From NCBI GenBank assembly GCA_039720395.1, contig CM077822.1, forward strand, positions 17,997,043 through 18,061,042: a stretch of 64,000 bases of DNA, written 5' to 3'. Below the pieces are notes generated by a model. It did no database searches, was not told where the DNA came from, and was given only the letters and a program-made list of their open reading frames with translations. The translations under genes were made by a program, and so were the position numbers. The DNA comes from Liquidambar formosana (taxonomy: Eukaryota > Streptophyta > Magnoliopsida > Saxifragales > Altingiaceae). This document shows, in pieces, positions 59,080-64,000 of this stretch (positions are counted from its first letter, which is position 1; each line of letters opens with the position of its first letter).

Positions 59080-59601
59080 TGATGCAGCGGAATATACGCG
59101 GTCAAGACTAGCTCACCAAAAAACAAACAAGCTTCCACCAATCTGTTGATTGTCGCAAGAACAATGCCAGATAGTAGGCAACCACAATCAATATTCTCTC
59201 AAGAACACGAAAGTAGGAAAATAAAGGAGAACTCTCTCTCTCAATATTATTAATCAAATAATCAACTTAACACCCTTTGCCATAAGGCTTACATCCCTTT
59301 ATATAGAGAACTAATAAGAAAAACCTAGTTCTACTAGAACAATATAACCTAGTTCTACTAGAACAAGAAAATCTAATTCTACCAAAACAAGTAAGAAGAA
59401 AAACCTAGTTCTACTAAAACAAGACAACCTAGTTTTACTAGAACAAGAAAATATCAAACTACCTAGGAAACAAATTAAATTAAAAGCAATAATTAAATAA
59501 TAATAATAAAGACTCTTAAAATATCTAAATAAATTAGAATCCTGATTCAGCAGCAAGACGTCCAACAGCCCGTGGTGTATATGCCGATGCAATCTGCATC
59601 A
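59080..59601 (-). repeat. right LTR (5' LTR) of the 2.07-kb element
   Basis: Matches the left LTR with about seven visible substitutions. The same 24-bp repeat array is at 59324-59447 and the TATA-like box at about 59303-59310. Confidence 0.88.
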
Positions 59602-59637
59602 AGTTCCCACCACCAACTGAATCTGTTGCTCCTCAAG
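59602..59637 (+). pseudogene. alpha-amylase-like pseudogene, exon remainder
   Basis: Continues the exon after the retrotransposon: (W)FPPPTESVAPQ with a phase-1 donor CAAG|GTTTGA. Matches the conserved WLPPPTES segment of plant GH13 alpha-amylases. Confidence 0.75.
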
Positions 59638-60060
59638 GTTTGATAACTCTTAGCTTTATTCCACTCATATTTATCTTGTTTTTTCATCTTTTTAACTGTG
59701 AGTGACATTAGGACATTGCTTTTATGAACATGGAAGGGTCATTTTATGGTTTTTGTAAACATATGCAATTTTGTAAATAATGTCATTTAAGACAGCAAGT
59801 TGTATATGCATTTGGCCATTTTGGGTGTTTAGATTGATGAGATATGGTGTTATTGTTAGTGTTTCACTTCTAAGAAATCATGTGATATGTCTAATGAATT
59901 TTTAATTGCTGCTCTACTTATATTTAATTACATGTGATGTGTATTAAGTTTTTTATTTTATTTTATCTTTTTATTTAACATTAACACCAAGCTTTGAATA
60001 ATTTTGGCCTAAACTCTCCAATATTCACATAATCGATGAATGGTGTTGAATCAAATGCAG

Positions 60061-60159
60061 GTTATATGCCTTCTGACCTTTACAACTTGAACTCAGCATA
60101 TGGTTCAGAGGAAGACCTCAAATATTGTATAGAAGAAATTCATACTCAGGATCTTCTGG
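60061..60159 (+). pseudogene. alpha-amylase-like pseudogene, exon GYMPSDLYNL
   Basis: Acceptor AATGCAG. Reads GYMPSDLYNLNSAYGSEEDL and on to IHTQDLL, a good match to the region after WLPPPTES in AMY3-type amylases; donor GTGTGA is weak. Confidence 0.75.
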
Positions 60160-60319
60160 TGTGATTTTAGATCTTTAATTTAACATGATTGATATTGGAT
60201 ACTGAAGACCAAAAAATGAATATCAGTTTATTCCTTTCACATGTAATTTTTTGTTCTTCTAGGTATAAGAGCATCATGTCATATTATTTGAAAATTTATC
60301 AAGATACATACATCAATAC

Positions 60320-60508
60320 ATGAAGGAGGAACTTAATTCCACAGTGAAAACTCAACCATCCCCTAGCTATCTTAATTTTGACTTGTTAAGTGCTAGGAAA
60401 AATGTGAAGTGTTACACACTTGCGCATAAATTGGCCCAGCTAGCGGAATTTGTAGTAAAACTCTCCAAGCGGTGGCAAAATCATGATGAGACCTACATCT
60501 CTTTGTAG
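60320..60508 (+). other. small unrecognised ORF in an amylase intron
   Basis: 62 codons from ATG with ordinary composition (LAHKLAQLAEFVVKLSKRW). It begins in the intron between two amylase exon relics and matches no family I recognise. It could be a processed fragment of another gene or chance. Confidence 0.25.
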
Positions 60509-61070
60509 GAAGTTGGAACACAGAATACCTTTTATAGAATATCGAGAAAAATACTCGAATGGATTCAATTTTTGAGGTTTTCTCTACGTGGCTGAGAATG
60601 TAGATGCCAATGAGTTTGGTTCCTCAGTTCAGAAGGAAGTTAAGTTTCAATATGACCCTTCTGTATATTGCTTATTACTGTGTTGAGAGTTCCAAAACCA
60701 CCCTTTTTATTGATCAGATCTCCACATTTGGCCCTCTTTTGTACAACACGTTGGCAGGGTTTATGAGACCAGTTGCTTAACCTTTCCAATTTCATGGGAG
60801 TATAGGGTTGCATACTTGTTCTGTTTCATGATGCAGCCTTTCTACTCTGTTGTAAATTCTATGCATTTTTTTACAAGCCAATAGTTGACTTCTATGATGC
60901 ATTGATACCTGCGTTTTATGTATCACAGATGCCATGCAATTTTATTTTTCTTGCATATGTGACAGGTCAAGACAAGCTTGTCCTTTGTACTGCTTGTTCT
61001 TTGCTACGTATGCTAATATGCTTACTAGTGGTGTGTAATGGGTTTGTAAATGTGTTGCATGTATCCACAG

Positions 61071-61115
61071 GCCTTGGGAGATGTTGTACTAAATCATCGA
61101 TGTGCACATAAACAG
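61071..61115 (+). pseudogene. alpha-amylase-like pseudogene, conserved region I exon
   Basis: Acceptor TCCACAG, 15 codons ALGDVVLNHRCAHKQ, donor GTAACTG. DVVLNHR is GH13 conserved region I, whose Asp and His line the active site. The exon expected next (GVWN...to the NIDH segment) is not found in the 213 bases before the following one, so it has been lost. Confidence 0.85.
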
Positions 61116-61328
61116 GTAACTGAATGATTTACTTGGCTCCATTATTTGTCTTTTGAACTTCATGGGAAGTTGGTTGTTCATGTTCCATTCATATCATATT
61201 TATTAAAACATCAAATACTCTAGCATGTTGGCACAACATTTTAAAAAGGACAAAGCTTTAGTATTCAGTTTGAATGTGCACCTCTGCAGAAATAAAGTAC
61301 GAAAAATTCAAAATTTCCATTTTTAAAG

Positions 61329-61745
61329 ATTTTGTACTAAGAGATATAAAGGAATGGTTAAACTGGTTGCAAACGGACAATACTTGACTCCTCACGGTGG
61401 AGGAGCAACTCCTCCTCCCTTCCGCTCCTATTATGCCATGTGTCATAGTTAATTTTAAAAAATATGAATATGTAGATATGAACACGTGGACACGTGAATA
61501 CAAATATATAGACACATATTCATATTCATTTGGTCACATAAACATATATGCATAAACACGTGAATACATGTTTATAATAACATAACATAGAGATATATGT
61601 ACATAATCAATTCTCATTTATTTGTTAGACACATGGCATAATATGAGTGGGAGGGAGGAGGAATTGCTCCTTCACTATGAGGAGCCAAGTATTATCCGTT
61701 GCAAACTGACATTGGTCTTGACGGTTGGCGCTTAGACTTTGTGAG
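61329..61745 (+). pseudogene. alpha-amylase-like pseudogene, catalytic region II exon, split by a MITE
   Basis: 61329-61374 reads DFVLRDIKEWLNWLQ; after the MITE, 61707-61745 reads DIGLDGWRLDFV and a phase-2 donor (GTGAG|GTGAAG). GWRLDFV is GH13 region II with the catalytic nucleophile Asp. The transposon insertion inactivates the exon. The phase joins correctly with the next exon (A|GGC TTC), showing that both come from one ancestral gene. Confidence 0.85.
61375..61697. mobile_element. Mutator-like MITE, 323 bp, in a catalytic exon
   Basis: Long inverted termini of about 70 bp, starting GGACAATACTTGACTCCTCA (left) and GGATAATACTTGGCTCCTCA (right, reverse complement). A perfect 9-bp target duplication GTTGCAAAC is at 61366-61374 and 61698-61706. 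No ORF; non-autonomous. Confidence 0.9.
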
Positions 61746-62714
61746 GTGAAGGTGCACGTTCTTTTTATGTTCTTTTTCTCTGACACTTCTGAGGTTTTAT
61801 TTTTTTCTCCAACACTTTTGAATTCTTTCTCTAGCTGTTGCAAGCTCACTTAATTTTCTTTTGTTGCATTGAGAAGGTGTACTTGAGGAAGATAAATCTT
61901 CTCCTGCCTGGGTTCTTCTTCATGTTCTTGGATTCTTTTGTGAGGCCAACTTAATTATGTAACCTATTAATATCTGTCAAGAGAGGACCTGATGGAACTT
62001 TGTGGAAAGCCCAGGTTCCAAATTTAGAGATCAACTTTAACTTGCGAAAGTCTTTGTAGGCGTCCTCACAAGAATACTAACTTTCATATTGTACCCTATA
62101 AGACCTGACCAGAGTAAAAGCCCCAGACCACAATGTCTTCTGCCTTCCCAGAGGTTCCTATTTGTTAATGGAAATGTAGCATTCCTTTTTTCCTCCCAAG
62201 AAGTCAATGAATCAATTTTGATAATTTCCTAAAATATCCTTCCCTATGGTATAAATTACACAATAAAAATAAAGTAATAGCCTTTGCCATTGTGGATAAA
62301 ATTGGTAATTCAGTGGGGGTGAATTCATTAAATGCAATTTCCTAAAAACAAAACGTCTTTCTCAGATGGGACAATCTTTATGGGATGGAGTCTGTATTAA
62401 ATGCCAAGGTACAAAAGGGAAAAGTAAAATAAAAAAAGAGTCTGAGCCCATGAAGAGGCACTATCACATCTTTGTACAAAATTTCGTTGGCAACCCCATT
62501 CAAAGTGGGTGGAGCTGCCACATAATCATCTTTTGAACATATGAGAATTAGATATTTAAAAAGAGCTTAACTTGAGGTATTGCCATGTCTTCCTATGACT
62601 TTGAATCTTTTCCCTCTTGATGTAATATTAGGACATTTTCGGATTCCACATTCATACTCCCTATTTATGTTTGTACTTGTAGGGAAATTGACAGCTCATT
62701 TATAATGTTTGCAG
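61746..62714 (+). other. intron of the amylase pseudogene
   Basis: No exon recognised. 62190-62394 resembles one arm of a Stowaway-like MITE (right end TTTATGGGATGGAGT), but a matching left end is not clear. Confidence 0.5.
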
Positions 62715-62830
62715 AGGCTTCTCAGGTGGATATGTGAAAGAATATATAGAAACTTCAAATTCTGCATTTGCTATTGGAGAATATTGGGATAGTTTGGCTT
62801 ATGAGGGTGGTAATTTGTGTTACAACCAAG
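62715..62830 (+). pseudogene. alpha-amylase-like pseudogene, region III exon
   Basis: Acceptor TTTGCAG, then (R)GFSGGYVKEYIETSNSAF, AIGEYWDSLAYEGGNLCYNQ, donor AAG|GTTACC. AIGEYWDS contains the GH13 general acid/base Glu (region III). The frame is open and well conserved, so decay of the gene is recent or partial. Confidence 0.85.
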
Positions 62831-63764
62831 GTTACCTCTTATCTTATGTAGATTTAATATTAAAATAGTTCTTTCTTGTTCGAGTGTTTAGGGAGAAAAA
62901 GAAAACTCTAATCTGAGATACATTAATTTTGACCCCCTGTAGTTCAATGGTTAAGTATCCACTCTGATGCTTGTTCTCCTTGTTTGTTCAGTTTCAGATG
63001 ATATGCTCCTTATTCTTTACAGTCTGCATGGGCAAGATATGATTATTTCCGCTGATAAAAATAATATTAAAAAAAAAAAAAAGAAGAAAAAAAAGAAATG
63101 ATTATTGCCAGACTTGACTTCAAATCTGTTGTATATGTTCAAACAAGGCCTAATCAAACCTCTTTTGTTTGTTTATATATTCAAAAAAGCCTCATCAATC
63201 TCCTTTCACATGAAATAGGGGCTATTTGAGAACATCATGGTGGAGGTTGAACCGATAATCTTAAGACATTTTTCACAGACTGAAAAAGGATGAAGATTTG
63301 GATTTTGTCCTTGTAGATAATTTCTAGAGAACTCAGCAACAGTGGTGAAGTCATGGTCTGGACTGTGGATGAATTAGCCTACTTGTTGGGTCTTGTGCTC
63401 AAACTTGATCATCTATTAGCAGTCTTCAAAGGTTCTAGAATGTTGCTTTCATTGTTATTTTCTGGATCTTGTATCCCAGGATGTGCCCTGTAGGCAAGTT
63501 GATACACATGGGACGTGCCCTATAGGCAAATTAATACACATCCTACTTCTTTTCATGTTTTTTTTTTTTTCCACCACTGAGGAAGTATTGTTCCACTTAT
63601 TTATCTCCGGATTATAGTATACATCCTACTTTAATTTGAAAAAACCGCCTCTGTTTTACTCTTTCTTTTACTTGGTCTCTCCAATTATAAAGAGGACATA
63701 TATATATGTTTTTTTGCTTGCCTTGTCACTTTACTTAATAATCTGAAGTTGCTCATATGCTTAG
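62831..63764 (+). other. intron of the amylase pseudogene
   Basis: No exon recognised; A-rich tract at 63069-63082. A near-repeat of GCCCTGTAGGCAA / GCCCTATAGGCAA occurs at about 63484 and 63517. Confidence 0.5.
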
Positions 63765-63842
63765 ATGCTCATCGGCAACGGATAGTTAACTGGATTAATG
63801 CCACAGGTGAGTACTTCATCAGCATTTGATGTCACAACAAAG
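63765..63842 (+). pseudogene. alpha-amylase-like pseudogene, last exon in window
   Basis: Acceptor GCTTAG, then (D)AHRQRIVNWINATG and, after a one-base shift near 63807-63812, SSAFDVTTK with a GTACTC donor. Matches the segment after region III. The frameshift adds to the evidence that this copy is dead. The C-terminal domain would lie beyond the window. Confidence 0.75.
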
Positions 63843-64000
63843 GTACTCTTGATTGTGTCTGGGATGTCTTTCCATACTTGAGAATCTCACATAGAAAAAT
63901 ATCAGTTTTTGTCGCCCTTGTAACTGTGAAGAATGTCTTTTACATGTAAAAATATATTATTTTCACTTGTCAAAACAAAGAAACTTTTTATAAGCCTGAA

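Larger units (their letters stand above)
57537..59601 (-). mobile_element. non-autonomous LTR retrotransposon, 2065 bp
   Basis: Two 522-bp LTRs (57537-58058 and 59080-59601), with ends TGATGCAG/CTGCATCA and about 98-99% identity by eye. On the - strand a primer site TGGTATCAGAGCCCAGC follows the right LTR (about 59063-59078). The interior holds only a gag-like frame; no integrase or RT. Flanks GGTTC (57532-57536) and AGTTC (59602-59606) are a 4/5 target-duplication match. It sits inside an amylase exon, between TGG-TTC and CCA codons. Confidence 0.88.

Overview
The window is nuclear DNA from a flowering plant, almost certainly a eudicot. It is AT-rich, with GT-AG introns, plant MITEs, LTR retrotransposons, a LINE relic, tRNA-derived SINE-like pieces, a coiled-coil NB-ARC LRR resistance gene (CNL) and exons of a plant alpha-amylase. 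Nothing visible fixes the species.

Layout. 1-3330: repeats, with the end of a Ty3/gypsy-like LTR and a 317-bp tandem duplication. 3331-18306: CNL gene on the + strand. Exon 1 (3881-6853) carries the CC, NB-ARC and first LRRs, followed by phase-0 LRR exons at 11408-12082 and 17812-18306. The introns contain duplicated intron blocks, a 702-bp Mutator-like MITE (14580-15281) and a Stowaway-like MITE. 19712-22346 and 42025-43099: a repeated set of tiny phase-0 exons, alternating between an amphipathic basic helix and a glutamate-rich stretch. They look like an unusual duplicated tail of the CNL locus.

22981-41101: a Ty1-copia (Sirevirus/Maximus-like) retrotransposon on the - strand, inserted into the second tail module. 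Its order is LTR-internal-LTR-internal-LTR, with two nearly identical 8.4-kb units. Both units share the same pol stop and frameshift. Each carries a third ORF between pol and the 3' LTR. That ORF has its own TATA box and a 10-copy array of a 12-bp palindrome (core CAGTCGACTG), mostly at exactly 21-bp spacing. The same palindrome, at the same spacing, sits upstream of the TATA box in the LTR. This shared promoter architecture is the most interesting signal here.

43100-48460: mostly no recognisable genes, with two inverted-repeat elements. 48463-49010: LINE relic (-). 49170-56527: five more LRR exons homologous to exon 2, all broken by stops, frameshifts, a Tourist-like MITE or templated duplications. 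They look like a decayed tandem exon array. 57333-63842: a degenerate GH13 alpha-amylase pseudogene (AMY3-like, +). It keeps conserved regions I, II and III, but a 2.07-kb non-autonomous LTR retrotransposon (57537-59601) and a 323-bp Mutator-like MITE (61375-61697) both sit inside coding exons.

The only long, plausibly functional host coding sequence is CNL exon 1 with its nearest downstream exons. The rest records tandem exon duplication followed by repeated transposon insertion. All calls are from reading the sequence; no database search was run.
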